Assembly (NCBI RefSeq): GCF_003945595.2
Contig: NW_024104423.1
Coordinates: 248,001 to 312,000, forward strand
DNA: 64,000 nt
Source: Pipra filicauda
Lineage: Eukaryota > Chordata > Aves > Passeriformes > Pipridae
Reading direction: 5' to 3'
The first letter of the stretch is position 1. Each line of letters begins with the position of its first letter. Below the pieces are notes generated by a model. That model did no database searches. It was not told the DNA's origin and saw only the letters and a program-made list of their open reading frames with translations. This document shows, in pieces, positions 21,301 to 33,229 of the stretch. The position numbers and the translations under genes were made by a program.

Positions 21301-22745
21301 ACATACACTTTAGACTTGAATTTGATCACAAACATATCACCCACTGTTTTGTATAAGCCTGAAAGCTTTTTCACTATGGATATCTGTAACGTGCAGCACT
21401 GAATCTCATACCAGAAGGTGTCCTTTCATCCCTTTTCAGACAGTTACATAGAACACACTGGTAATTCATGATATAAACAATGATTAAAAGTTAGCTTTGG
21501 TTTATATCTAAAGTATTTTACCAAAAAAAAAAAAACAAACATGTTTTTTAGAAATTGTAATTTAAGCACAGAGATTCTATGATCACACACACACTGTAAG
21601 AAACTCTCTTTTCCTATATGCTGTGATCTTGCACTTAAGATGCAAGATTGGAAAAACAGAAAATTGTGATCTAGAGTATTAAGCATGAGAGCATCTTCCA
21701 GGAAGAAAGAAACAAATGCAACTGATTTAACCTTTTGCTTTGACAGAGGTTCCCAATGTGGCTTTGAACAAAACCCCTTCAGCTTTATCTGCTCCAGATT
21801 CCAAGTTGTCTGGAGCAGAGAGCAAGTCATAAAACATGTAATCCAAGAAAGGGCTGCTCAGAGCCTCAAGATACATAAGGAAGCATCAAGTTCAGTAAGT
21901 GCAGTTTAGATTTCGCCATAATTGATCAAGACTTTATACTAGTGGAAGGTAATGCTGTAAGTAGTGAGAAAACTCAAAAAGTTCTGAGAAACTGCAACAT
22001 TTGATGTGGATGCCTTCCAAGTAAACAATAACAGAAAACTATGCATAATTTTGCAACAACCCAAAACATTAATTACCAAGAATAAGACCAAATTTAAACA
22101 CCACCTCTGTTTTTTTTTACAGGCCACTAAGAAACCCAAACATTTTGGTATGTCTGACTGAAAAGCTATGCTACAAGCTTAAAAATCAATACTGTAATTG
22201 CTGAGGAGAGCCATTCAGCACTATCTAGTTACTCCTACTGCACTAAGAATAATACCAGGTCATACAGCATATCAGTCAAAGCTTCTGACATCCTGAGTTC
22301 ATTTAGAAACTTTTTAACTTTAGCCTATCAGTTTAATATTCTATTATATAATAGTAATAAGCTTTTATGGAGCACCTTGGAGATCATTCCTTTACATCAC
22401 TCAAGTAACGAGATCTTCCCTGATTTTAGTAAGAGATGGCAGAACTGTTGACATTTCTGTATGTTCTGGGGTGTAAGGGAACTATAGCAGGAGCTAGGAG
22501 AGAAAGCACAACTGTTGGCCCTGGCTGGAGCTAGCTGCCTGGTATGCACACAAAAAATGGCTAAGTATCTACAGTGTGACTGACATGTCACAAAGTCAAG
22601 GCATTTTGAGACTTAGGACTTTTCATTACAACTAATGAATACCTGTACATTCTTAAAATGTATCTAACACTATAATTTCTTTGTGCTTTGAAATATTAAA
22701 TTGCTCAGTATGCAAAACTGTCCTGGAAACACTATTAAAAAGTAT

Positions 22746-22855
22746 AAAACCCCCAAAACAACCAATGAAAGAAAACAAAACAAAAAAACAAACAACAACA
22801 AACAAAAACAAACAAACAAAAAACACAACACAACAGAAAAAAAGCAAACAAGAAA
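22746..22855. repeat. A/C-rich low-complexity tract (AAAC, AAC units)
   Basis: Long AAAC/AAC-type tract next to the CR1 end at 22863. Open frames on both strands here (Lys/Thr/Asn-rich or Phe/Val/Cys-rich) are artefacts. Confidence 0.8.
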
Positions 22856-22862
22856 ACCCCCA

Positions 22863-22922
22863 AGGAGCTGTACTTCGATGATTCCTGTGGATCCCTCAAC
22901 TCAGGATATTCTGTGATTCTAC
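22863..22922 (+). repeat. CR1 LINE 3'-end fragment
   Basis: Matches the typical CR1 terminus: ACTTCGATGATTCCTGTGG, then CAACTCAGGATATTCTGTGA and TTCT. It directly follows an A/C-rich low-complexity tract. Confidence 0.7.
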
Positions 22923-23309
22923 AGCCTAAGTTCTGTAGGATTGTGTATCATCTTCTCTGTCAGTATCCTAAATAATACCATATATCATGATGGGATGTGG
23001 CTAACAAATTCTCTTGTAACAACAATGGAATTTTGGTTGGGGGGGGAAAAGTAACCAGATGAAATGCACGTACAAAGTGCAGCCACAACACAGGTATATT
23101 TATGACATCATTCTGCTGGATGAAAATGCACAGGTTTAAACGGCATAGTGCCTTGCTTTATTAAAAATCGTTGGTGCCTACTACATGCACTCAGTGACCC
23201 CTTAAGGAGAAGAAAAACGCAGTTCACACAAATTAAATCAGATGTAAACTTGGCAAAACCCCAAATACATGCACACACACACGCAAATGCAGGCAATGTA
23301 GTGCCACTT

Positions 23310-24460
23310 CAGACCCCACAGACCAGCGGGGACAAACACGGCAGGGGCGTAGCGCCCCGCAGGAGCGCGAGTTCGGAGCCCCAGCTTAGGAAATGCACTG
23401 CGAAATGCATCCCCCCGTGGAGGGGAAGGCGCTGGGGCAGCAAGGCAAGGCAAGGCGCGTCTCCCGGTCCGCCAGAGCGGCACCGCCAGGCAGCGCCGGG
23501 AACACCGGCGTTCCCGAGCGGTCCCGCCGCCCCCGTGTCGCGGCGGGGCGGCAGCGCCGGGCGTCACCCGGGGGCCAGCGGGGCAGCAGCCTCCGCCCCC
23601 GCTCTACCCGGCGGCACACCGGGCAGCCAGGGCACGGGAGGGGATGCTTTCCCTTCCCTCCGCCAGCCTGGGCTGCGGGAGCCGTGGGCAGCGGCGGGGA
23701 GGGAGCGCAGGCACAGCCGTCCGGGCGGCCCCGCTTCCCAGCGACGGTTCCGGGGAGGTTCTCGTCGTTCCCTGTTCGGAGCCCTCTGCGGGGAGCAAGC
23801 CCGGCCCGGCAGCCGGGGCAGGCCCTGCCACGCTCTCCCTCCGTTCGTCCGTCCCTCCCTCCCACCCTCCCTGTGTCCCCGGCAGCCGCCCGCGCTCGCC
23901 CGGCGCTGCCGCCTCTCTCCCGCACCCGGTCACCGACACCCCGCCCCGAACCGACCCGGCGGTAGAGGCCCCTTCCCGCTTACCTCGAGAGAGGCCCGGC
24001 GGGGGCCGACGCCACCCGAGGCAGGACGGACGCACGGATGGTTATAAGGATGGATGGAGAGCGGGACGGGAGCGGGGATCCGGGAGAGCCGCGCTTGGCC
24101 GGGTGCGAACTGCGCCAAGCGGCGGCCGTTGGTGCAGCGCGTGCACGCGCACGCGCGCTCCCGCTGGCGGCGGGTTGCGGGGGCGCGCCTCGCCCCGGGC
24201 GCCACGTGACCTGGGATCGGCGCGGGCTGGGAGGGGAGGGGGGACAGGGAAGGAGGCGCGTGGCCCGTGTGCGCGTGCGCCCGGCGGGGGAGCGGGAGCG
24301 GCGGGCGCGGCCCCGGGAAGCACGTAGCAGTGTCCCGGTACCTTCCGCCGGGACTCGGCCCGTCCACCCCGCCAGCCTCCCTCGGGTTCGGGGCCACGGC
24401 GATCGGCGGCCAATTCCTCTCGGGTGCAGCTGTTCAGAAACCGCGGTCTGAGCCGGGACG
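23310..24460 (-). promoter_or_regulatory. LPIN2: CpG-island promoter of LPIN2
   Basis: About 1.1 kb of very GC- and CpG-rich DNA in an otherwise AT-rich region. It contains a CACGTG E-box at 24203-24208 (GTCACGTGGC on the minus strand, the USF/TFEB-like form), an NRF1-like GTGCGCGTGCGCC at about 24268-24280, a 22-base perfect purine-pyrimidine alternation at 24137-24158, and a run of four G-tracts at 24224-24243. The several long open frames here on both strands are composition artefacts. The island sits at the 5' end of LPIN2 and no gene on the plus strand was recognised starting from it. Confidence 0.85.
23984..24130 (-). other. LPIN2: LPIN2 non-coding exon 1 (donor seen, start approximate)
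   Basis: A strong minus-strand donor, CTCTCGAG then GTAAGC, has its last exon base at 23984, inside the CpG island. Mammalian LPIN2 has a non-coding first exon in its CpG-island promoter, which fits. The transcription start cannot be read from sequence; I place it roughly 50-150 bases upstream. There is no convincing TATA box. Confidence 0.6.
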
Positions 24461-24644
24461 CGGGATTAACACCTCGTGACAGGGAGTTGGGAGAGAAGCC
24501 CTCACGGTGTTTGCCGCTTTATACGTCTATCACTGCATACGTCTCCTGAAAGTTATTGCTCTACCCACAGGAGGATGGGAAATATTTATTTTCATGTATA
24601 TATAAATACCTATATACCATAGTTTCAAGCTGTGTCTCAGTCTC

Positions 24645-24886
24645 AAGCTGCTCCAGGGGAGGTTTGGGTTGGACATTAGGAGGAATTTCCTCACAGAAAG
24701 GGTGATTAAACATTGGAATGGGCTGCCCAGGGAGGCAGTGGAGTCACCATCCCTGGAGGTGTTTAAGGAAAGACTGGACATGGTACTTTAGTGCCATGGT
24801 CGAGTTGACAAGATGATGTTGCATCATAGGTTGGACTCTGATCCTGAAGGTCTTTGCCAACCTAACTGATTCCATGATTCTGTAAT
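24645..24886 (+). repeat. CR1 LINE 3' end
   Basis: Clear CR1 3' region: CTGCTCCAGGGGAGGTTTGG, AATTTCCTCACAGAAAGGGT, GGGCTGCCCAGGGAGGCAGT, GTGCCATGGTC and an ATTCTGTAA-type terminus. It lies just upstream of the LPIN2 CpG island. Confidence 0.9.
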
Positions 24887-27800
24887 ACTTATTTATTTAT
24901 TTAGTAATGAAAGTATAGAATTGCAAAATCAGAACATGTCCAGCAGGCCGTGAATGCATTTCAGGTCAGCAGCTTCATTTGCCCATTGCTTTTGTGATTC
25001 ACGCTGCTGCTTGCTGAACTTAACTTGGTTGTATGTTATTATTTACCTGAGTCACCCTATTGCCCAGAGGCCCCAGATGATACTGACACATAATATGTAC
25101 TAAAACAGGACAATATTCTAGCCCCAGACAACTTGCAGTGTGAAAAAGAGAAAAGGGGAAGTAGCATGATTGGAAGTACAATTCGGATTTCACAAAAGAG
25201 AATTAGGTGTTTTATCACTACTCATGTAACTGTATTATCTTAATGTACTTTCATTTGTCTACCAACTACTTTTTCATCCACCAATCTGTTGACAAGAGTT
25301 TTGTTGAAAGCTGGCTTTGCCCCACTTGGTGTTAGAGCCATTTTAAGCTCTCACATAGATTTTATGTAGTTGTCACATACTAAGAAATCAGGTTGCTCAA
25401 CAGAGTATTCAGTGCAACTGACAAAAAGACATGTTAGCTTGCGAAGTAATATAATATAGAGACAAAATTTATTGTGGTAGTTCACCTATCTCTTGAAAGA
25501 TCTTTGGCAATCTTTTTTACCAGTCCTACAAAGAGATAAGATCTATTTATTCATCTGTACCTCCTGGGACAAGCTGCCTAAAAGATTATAGCCAGTGAGT
25601 TTGCTTATTTGCAGATAATATATTTAAATCCCTTTGAGCATGGAACTAAAACAAATCTATTCCTGCATAACATGCGGGCTGTTTTTTTGAAGAAAGCAGT
25701 TCATGGAAGAAACATGAACACAGAATGAGATGGATAGGGTGACTATATTATACATATGTAAAAAGGAAGGTCAGATTTCATGCCTGCCCATTTTGATGAG
25801 GTTATTGTCATGTCAGAAATTCTGAGTCACTCTTGGAACACTTTCCAGGGCTCAGGACACATGGAAGCAACAAAGACTAATGGAGCAATTTTCCACCCTT
25901 CAGTGCAACCATTTTTCAGCTGCAGCAGTTTTCTGAAGAGGCCTCCTGTTTGAATATAACATTGCAATAATAATTACCTAGTCACATTAGCATAACATCT
26001 GTCACAAACACACAGTCTGCACTACAGATCATTTCTCTGCTTTGCAGAGTTCCTTATTTGGCACCTTAGTTGCTTAGTTTGTGAGGGTAACCACATCAGC
26101 AATTGCTCAAACAGGATATTTTCATTTGTGTTTCCATAATCTTATCTTTGCTGGTCATAACAGCAAGAGATTTTTTTGATTGAGAAGAGATTCTCCTTTT
26201 CAACACCAGACAGCCCTATTCACAGGAAGATAAGAGGTAGGGGCTAAATCTATCATATGTCTTCAAATATCAACATTAAACTAGATCCTATTATAAAAAT
26301 AAGCCAGAAAAATCTTTACTTGAAATGGGGTAATGAAGGGGTAAGTCACACTTTTCTATTTCAAACCTGGAATAGGTGCTTCCAATTAAAGAGCATTTGT
26401 TTGAAAACACAATGATTTCTTTCTAGGTAATATTTACCATTCCAAAATTGTCATCTCCGGATGAAAAAGACTACAGAAGTAGACATGCCTTGGTATTCTC
26501 CTTTTGCATTCTGTACTCTTTTAGACTTGCACATGGATTATGATCAAGCTGAAAAGTGACCTGAATTTTCCACAGCTATATCTATCAAATGAGGTTTGTT
26601 TCCCTTCTGATTGTGTGGTTAAGCACCATGGTGGTGTAGATACGATCTCTCTATAACTATGCATGATTTGTGGTCCTTGTTGAACCATAACTCACTGGTT
26701 AAACCAGGGCCTCCAGGAGGTACCCTGCCACCTCCTTTACATTCCTTTTGCCTTTTCACCACAAATGTCACTGTCATCAGGGACAGGGAAGGGTGTGACG
26801 AGAGCAATTGCTTACCGATTTGGCTTTTTTGATGGAGAGGAAGCCATTTGAAAGTGTGTTGCATAAATTAGTGGCTCTCTGGCTCTCCAACTGCCAGATC
26901 ATGTCCAGCTGCAGTAGTATGTGAAAGAGATAGGCTGCTTAGGGCTAGGCAAGAAATGATGAAAGGTATCTAGCGCAGTGCCAGGGGCAAATCACAGATC
27001 TGGGAGGATATAGGGTGCTAGGCATGGCTTTGGTAAAGTCTCAGAAAATTCATGGTTCTGCAGATAGTAAAGAGCTGTAGATATAGAGATGTAGCACCAG
27101 TCTGCAGCTTGCACTGGTGTGCTCAACGTGTTGCCAACACTTGTAGATGAAAGAAAAAATGGCCTTCTGCTTAGTTGTTACCGCAGTTTAAAAACAAAAA
27201 AGTCTTTAACCACATAAGGCAAAAAACACAAGACATTAGTGGTGAGCTATTGTTATGTCATGTCATTTTGCATGTTTGTACAACACCCAGAAATGCTGTC
27301 TGGAGCAGTCATTTATTCCATACCCACCAGATCCGATATCCTTTTTTTTTTTTTCTTTAATGTGCTTTAGACTCATATCTTATTCTGTAAACCTGTGAGA
27401 CTCCTTATCTCTGCATCTTAGTCACGACTTAGTGTTTTCAGTAACTTCTCTGAGATCGGAATGACATTATGACAGGATGTTACAATTTAGTTTAGTTTAT
27501 CTTTTTAATTCCGCTTAACAGTCCAAAACAAATTAGGGAAGTTAATAGCAAGGATTCAGGGCTACAAGGAACTGTATACCCTGAGCCACTAAAATATTTA
27601 AGCACACCAATAGTCCCACAGGTTGATGAAGTTGTGTGTAGATTTAATGTATTTGGTTAAGCCAGCACACTCAGATCAAGTCTCATGTGAGCGATATTTC
27701 TCCGTTCTTTGTCAATCATTAACAGCTGTTTCACAAACCATTTTCTGATAACAGATATGATAGGATTTCAGGCCTCCTGAAAGGAGGTTACAAAGTTCCT

Positions 27801-29359
27801 TATCCTTGCCATAATCACAGCCTAATTAAGTAGGAGGTTTTATTCTGCTCCTGTTGGTATATGTGATGAAATGGTAAATGGAAATGATCGTATCAAATCT
27901 GATGGATGGTAGAAGATGCAAGATAGGGAAAGAGGGAAGGAAAGGTGTTTCATTTGAAAATTTGCAGAAGGAGATTACAGGAAAGACTTCTCACATAATG
28001 AAATGGGAGATGGAACAAGGGCAAAAGTCAGCAAAAGATTGCAACCAAATCTGGTACCTTCCTTCCTCTCCATTGGTCTCAGCCCCTCACCATCTCTCTC
28101 ATAGTACCTTCATCTCTACAGGCCCTTGTGGAACAGAGCTGTTTTCTCTAACATTTTTCTCTTTACAGCTTTTGCTGCTCTTTTCCCTGACCAACATTTT
28201 GATTCAATTATTAAAACCTAATGTCCTTTTAGCAAGACAAATAAACCCCAAACCTGTGTGGAAAGATTTGTTGCAGGTGTCTGTCTGGTCAGTGTAAGTG
28301 CAGATTAAATGGAATATTGTTCATGCATGGACCTTATAGTTGTTGTTCAAGGATACAGAGCAGAAGTTCACCCTATGCTAGTTTAAGGATAATCTCAGTT
28401 TGCAACTAGCTGCTTCAAAGATTATGGCTTAATGTATTACCAAATTATGGTTGTCAGTCTCAGACCACAGACAGATCTGCCTCAATAATTGGCTAACAAA
28501 TCCGGAACTAATTCTCAGAAGAACTCAAGGACAGCTGAGCTCACAATGTCTTTACTACAGTGGAAGGCAAAACCTATTTTTTCATCTTCTTTCTTCTTCA
28601 AAAATCACCCTTTGTGCTTTTGGAAGGTGATTAGATAATATAGCTTATTGCAACACTTTCCCTTACTGTTAAATACAGCTGTTATAACACAAGAACATAA
28701 ATTTCTAACAGTTATAAATTTGAATATAAAGAGTAATGTGTGCTGAAATGGAACATTTAGGTGAGAAATAACATAATAATCAGAACAGGCACTTCAGTTA
28801 AATATTGCAACCAGTGCCTGAGTTTAAATGTAGTCAAATGGTTCTGTGTGTTTGATGGGACATTCTGTTGCTACAGAAATAATTTGCATTCTATCATTAT
28901 GTAATGTAGTGAAACTGAAACAATTTTTTCATACTTATAATGGAGAACAAATTATAAATCATACATTTAAAACACAAGGAAGAAATTATTCAACCATGGT
29001 AACACAGTAAGCTTTAGTATATTCAACAATTCTATTAATATTAATTTTGAACATTTTGTTATACATTTGTGAACAACTACAGCTTAAGTAATCAAAATGA
29101 AAAAATGGGGGGTTAATCTTTGATGTTTATCTTATTACTATGCATAACAGCACTATACTTCTGGATAGCAAATAGATTCCCGTAGAAAAATACCGATGTG
29201 ACTCCATTTCCAGCTTTCTGAGGAACCATCCAAATTTAACAAAAAAAAAACCCCAAACTCTAGCACATTTTATTTTAGATTTTTAAAGGTATTTCCAGAA
29301 GTTTTAGTTGAAATATCAGGAAAACAGTGATTTTTTTTTTTCAGCAAAAAGCTAAGACC

Positions 29360-29540
29360 TGATTCTGCTACACTGACACAAAAGAAAAATGCCATTAGCT
29401 TCATGGTGAGCAAAATGGGCTTTGTAATCTGAGATTTGGGATATTTTTAGAACATTCTTCTGAGATCTATCTTGATTTCTATTAAAACTAATGAAAAGAC
29501 CCCTGTGGCATTTTGCAGGAATTGGATCAGGCTCTCAGTG
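29360..29540. repeat. Possible ancient amniote interspersed repeat
   Basis: The ends CCTGATTCTGCTACACTGAC and TTTGCAGGAATTGGATCAGG resemble, from memory, the paired termini of old amniote repeats. The middle is not recognisable. Weak call. Confidence 0.3.
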
Positions 29541-30782
29541 GTACAGTCTGTTCTATATATAACTTAGACACTGCCGTAGGTGTTTGTGGGAAACAGGTTC
29601 CCAACCCGAAGGAGCTGTAAGACGTGATGGATTTTGAGAGATGTAAGACAGGTTGAAATAATTGCCACGGCGAAGGGGATTTGTGTGATACAACCTGCAG
29701 TTTTGTACTGCTTTTGAAAGGCCAGACTCTGGCAGGGTGATGAAATTACACATCTGTGGATATTTATTATTTTCTGTAACAGTGGCATGAGAAATTACAT
29801 GTATTTGGGTTCCCATTTTGAAAGTCTCCTACCTTGGAAATCCTTCTTACTGCATTTCTCTGTGGGACCTATGCTTATGTCCTTCACTGCCATGCTATAA
29901 TACATAGACATGTAGAACAAGCTGTGATGTGGAACTGAATCAAACTCTGTGTGTCAAACAGTACCTAAATTTAATAGGATGATTTTAGTTGTAGTTCTGT
30001 CTGTATTTAAGTTTCTCCCACTACCATTTTGTGTAGCAGTCAGTATATTGATTTTTTCTCTGTTGTGTTTTACATCCGTCTGTCACTCACTGTGAACCAT
30101 CCAAGTTATTTAAATCCTTTACATTGTTTACAGAGATGTTATTACTCTAATTGCCTACATATAATTGTCCTATCCAGTATTTCATCCAGCGCAAATATTT
30201 CTGTTGGTTTTAAAAAGAGTGGAATAGAATTCTATTGGAATTCTACTAGAAGGAAATGGATTTCTTTCCATCAGAGATATCAGTGTTTCAACTTCTATGC
30301 ATTTACATGCTATTCAGATTCTGTGCTTTCTTATGCTAACAGTTGGATTAGGATGGACTAGAAACTGATATTTCTCATGTTTTCAATATTTCCACATTTG
30401 TCATAGATCCAACACCTAAAAATGCCAGTGGAATTCAGTAATCTTTCATCAGTAATCCATCTACAAAAAGACAGTACAATATGATTGAGCCTCCTAAGAG
30501 TTGAAATCAATAAGGATATTTTCCTAGTAATTAAAATATCTTATTTTTGTCTCTTATGTTTAATAATTTCTGGTCACTTTAAAGCTGAACTCAGCTTGCA
30601 TAATAACAAAATAAATTCTGACCTTTATTTTTATTGGTTTGTTTTTCAGCTTGAACTCTGCTTCTTCCATGATATCTAAGCATCTCCAAATGAGTCATAT
30701 TTTCCTATATCCTCAGTACATAAACACGTGAATGAACACAGTAATGAATGTGAATGAGCACAGCAGAGATTCTTGGCCTATA

Positions 30783-30788
30783 TTTATT
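30783..30788 (-). terminator. MYOM1: Candidate poly(A) signal for the distal MYOM1 end
   Basis: An AATAAA about 900 bases downstream of the distal stop at 31683. Further AATAAA copies lie near 30620-30632. Which one is used cannot be told from sequence. Confidence 0.3.
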
Positions 30789-30809
30789 CCTTACATGGTC
30801 CTTACATGG
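30788..30809. repeat. Two-unit 11-base tandem repeat
   Basis: TCCTTACATGG twice in tandem; its second half also forms an 8-bp inverted repeat (CATGGTCC/GGACCATG). Confidence 0.6.
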
Positions 30810-31682
30810 ACCATGAAGCTACCCTCTCTTATAAGAAACCAGTGAGTCTGATGCTACTGAGTGGAACAAGAGGTACAGTTGGGCTGAGTCACTGCGGGGA
30901 AGAAGGACAGTGGGTTTAGAAGAAATGTGAGTGCTGTAGCAAAAAGTGTGGAGCGAAATGAACATATGGGGCAGCCCATACTTTAGGGTGAGTGCCATAT
31001 CCACAGTAACTCACCATGACCACGAGGGAATGAAGTGGAGTGGACTGAAAAGCAGTCATGTGAGTCTTGGAGTTAGGAAATGGCCAGATGTCATCCTGAT
31101 CCACCTGATGAAACAGGTTTGCATGAAAGAAACTTGGATCAAAAGAAAACCTACTTATGGCCCCCCTGCATCCATAGGAGATGGTTCTGTTTCTGGGGCT
31201 CTTCCATTGTGGCCAAACTGGTCATGGTGAAAAGTAGAGCCCACATGGCATTATGAGGACTGCATGTATCATTTCCTTGAAAAAGTAAGTGGTGTCTGCC
31301 TCAAGCTGTGATGACCTAGAAGTATCGATTAACACATCTACATGATACCAACATTCTTTTGCAGCGTAGTAAATATATCAATTCTGGACAGAATTCGCTC
31401 TAATGAACTTTGCTGATCATGGACATTTTTAGTAATTAAATTCACATTGTCAGTACATAGTTCATTCTTCAGATACTTAGAAATTCCTGCAGTGCAATTA
31501 TCTGGTATTGAGACATAAATGCCCATCTACTATGCATTTAAAGTTAGAAACTATTACAAATGTTATCAAAAAGACCACTAATAAACTTTTGTGTTAAAAT
31601 ATTATGGCTAGTATACCACTCGTGAAATCTCAGCTTGAATTTACTATCCAGTTCATGACAAGATCATGTTCTTCATTCAAGT

Positions 31683-31909
31683 TCAGTGGGGTTTACCCAA
31701 GGCTGCTTTTTCCACTGGTTTCTTTCCCTGCCTATCCAAGCTTTCTCTGGGCTGAGGAAGCATTTCTGCTACTCCTGCTTTTCCATCAGTCTTCTTTGGT
31801 GCTCCTTTGTTGCTTTTTGTATCCTTTTCTGTTTTCACAGGAGGGATTTCATTTGGATCAGGTGTCTCTTCTGTATCAACAATTTCTTCTACATGAGGCT
31901 TAATACAAT
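31683..31909 (-). CDS. MYOM1: MYOM1 alternative distal terminal exon (long C-terminal tail end)
   Basis: Acceptor TCTCCTAAATCAG, then two bases completing an Asp codon (phase 1, matching the previous donor), 74 codons and TGA at 31685-31683. Encodes an acidic start (CIKPHVEEIVDTEETPDPNE) followed by Lys-rich repeats of the KTEKDTKSNKGAPKKTDGK type and ends GKPH. It has no recognisable domain and looks intrinsically disordered. With the preceding exon it makes a 115-residue tail. Confidence 0.7.
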
Positions 31910-33108
31910 CTGATTTAGGAGAAGTAATTAAATTTGCCTTGTATTTACTGTGCTTAGCAATATTTCTTTCACATTGGTTATGACCTTATCATGTTCTTTT
32001 CCTCTTCCCATACCCATATAAAGAGATTCAGTATCACAAATAACGTTACTACTTTTTATGGTGCCAAAACCAAGCTCAAGTCTTTATGGTCTCTAATTAA
32101 AATCTTTATGAAGTAGATCCTGTAAAACATTACAGATGTAAATAATTGTTTCCCACTTAAGTCACCTAATTTACAGGATTGCTCAGAAATGTCTACCCAT
32201 ACCCATAAAGCAAGAGAGGAGAGAAATGCAGTAAAATACTTGTTCTTGCCTTAGGAGCAGAAAGGCGAGTGCATAAGAGTATTAATTGTTCTGTCAGCAA
32301 TGATATAACATGTATACATCCTGTATACAAAGAAAAAATACTTATGCAAAAATACGTAAAACATGTTCTGATAATCTTGGAATGTAAAACTTATTTGGAG
32401 CTAAAATGTTCTACATGAGGGAGCTGTAATTGTGAAGAATAAATCAATGTCCAAATAGCAATTATATAGTAACAGTCTAAAAGAACAATAAAAATCTGTA
32501 ATATACAAGAATGCTGAATCACCAGAGAACTTTAAATTCTCCACTCTTTTTCTAAATTGGAGAAAAAATGGTTGCTTTTAATTCCAACTTTACCATTCAA
32601 TATGGACATAAAGCTAAAAGAGAATAATTGATTAATCTCAAATAATGGCAATACAATCAGGAGTTTCTAAAACACTTAGGCATTTAGGACCCCTTAATCA
32701 GCAAGACCTTTTTTTCTAGGTGAAGTGTCAAAGATCCAGCTGCTGAAATGAGTCTCACTGTGGAAAATAACACTATCTGTGTATGTATACATGATTGCAA
32801 AATCTTTCCTCTGCTTCAGAAATTTAGAAGTATTTATTATGACAAAAAACTTTAATCATACAGGTGAGTCAAGGTGAGAATCCACAGTGAAGTAGAAAAG
32901 GTGATTTAAAAATGTTGATTTAAATCTCTTTCACTGAAGTTTAACCTGGCAATTCAAACTTTGCATCTGTTGTTAATTAAGAGTGTGCATACTGTAAACT
33001 TGATTGATTAGGACCTATGAAATATTGATCGGCACAGACTGTGGACTCCATAATGTTTAACAATTTTTTCGTTTGAATAGAAGACCATAAACATGAAAGC
33101 ACTCTTAC

Positions 33109-33229
33109 CTTTCTTTTCCCCTTCCTTCCGTTTGCTTGTCATTGTTTTTTTCTTTTTAGATACGTTTTTATTATTTTGATTGTGTCCTTGGACTGTGTCA
33201 GTCTGCCCTGATACAGGCATCACAATCAC
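33109..33229 (-). CDS. MYOM1: MYOM1 alternative distal exon 1 (long C-terminal tail)
   Basis: 121 bases, 40 codons plus one, phase 0 in and phase 1 out. The acceptor is excellent (TTGCTCTTGCTTTGCTTCAG) and so is the donor (AAAG then GTAAGAG). Joined to the internal donor at 36015, VTV of the last Ig strand continues as VTVIVMP, mimicking the VTVSVYIP it replaces. The rest is Gln/Asn/Lys-rich (GHNQNNKNVSKKKKTMTSKR). A separate gene is the alternative explanation, but phase, strand and strand-G mimicry favour MYOM1. Published chicken heart/skeletal myomesin C-terminal isoforms fit this. Confidence 0.72.

Larger units (their letters stand above)
10141..23983 (-). other. LPIN2: LPIN2 intron 1 (13.8 kb)
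   Basis: Long first intron between the CpG-island exon and the first coding exon. Contents seen: a T/G-rich tract (~11933-12010), a perfect 13-bp-arm hairpin (14642-14674), the possible alternative first exon (15215-15301) with a CACGTG element upstream (15638-15643), an 18-bp palindrome (21103-21120), an A/C-rich tract (~22746-22855) and a CR1 3' end (~22863-22922). Confidence 0.85.
24461..31682. other. Intergenic region between LPIN2 promoter and MYOM1 distal end
   Basis: No gene recognised on either strand. It holds a CR1 3' end (~24645-24886), a possible older amniote repeat (~29360-29540) and small tandem repeats. The 139-codon open frame at 27878-28297 (+) has no recognisable domain, no splice context and biased hydrophobic composition; I treat it as chance. 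If the distal MYOM1 exons are real, this region also includes their 3' UTR at its right end. Confidence 0.7.

Noticed and set aside
21685..21909. 74-codon plus-strand open frame in LPIN2 intron 1
   Set aside because: No recognised domain and no transcript architecture around it; antisense to LPIN2.
22653..22916. Phe/Val/Cys-rich and Lys/Asn/Thr-rich open frames
   Set aside because: Translations of an AAAC-type low-complexity tract.
23148..24451. Several long overlapping open frames (up to 299 codons) on both strands
   Set aside because: They lie in the CpG island, where stop codons are rare; translations are Arg/Gly/Pro/Ala-rich on both strands with no domain.
27878..28297. 139-codon plus-strand open frame in the intergenic region
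   Set aside because: No recognisable family, no splice or promoter context, and a mixed composition expected of chance.
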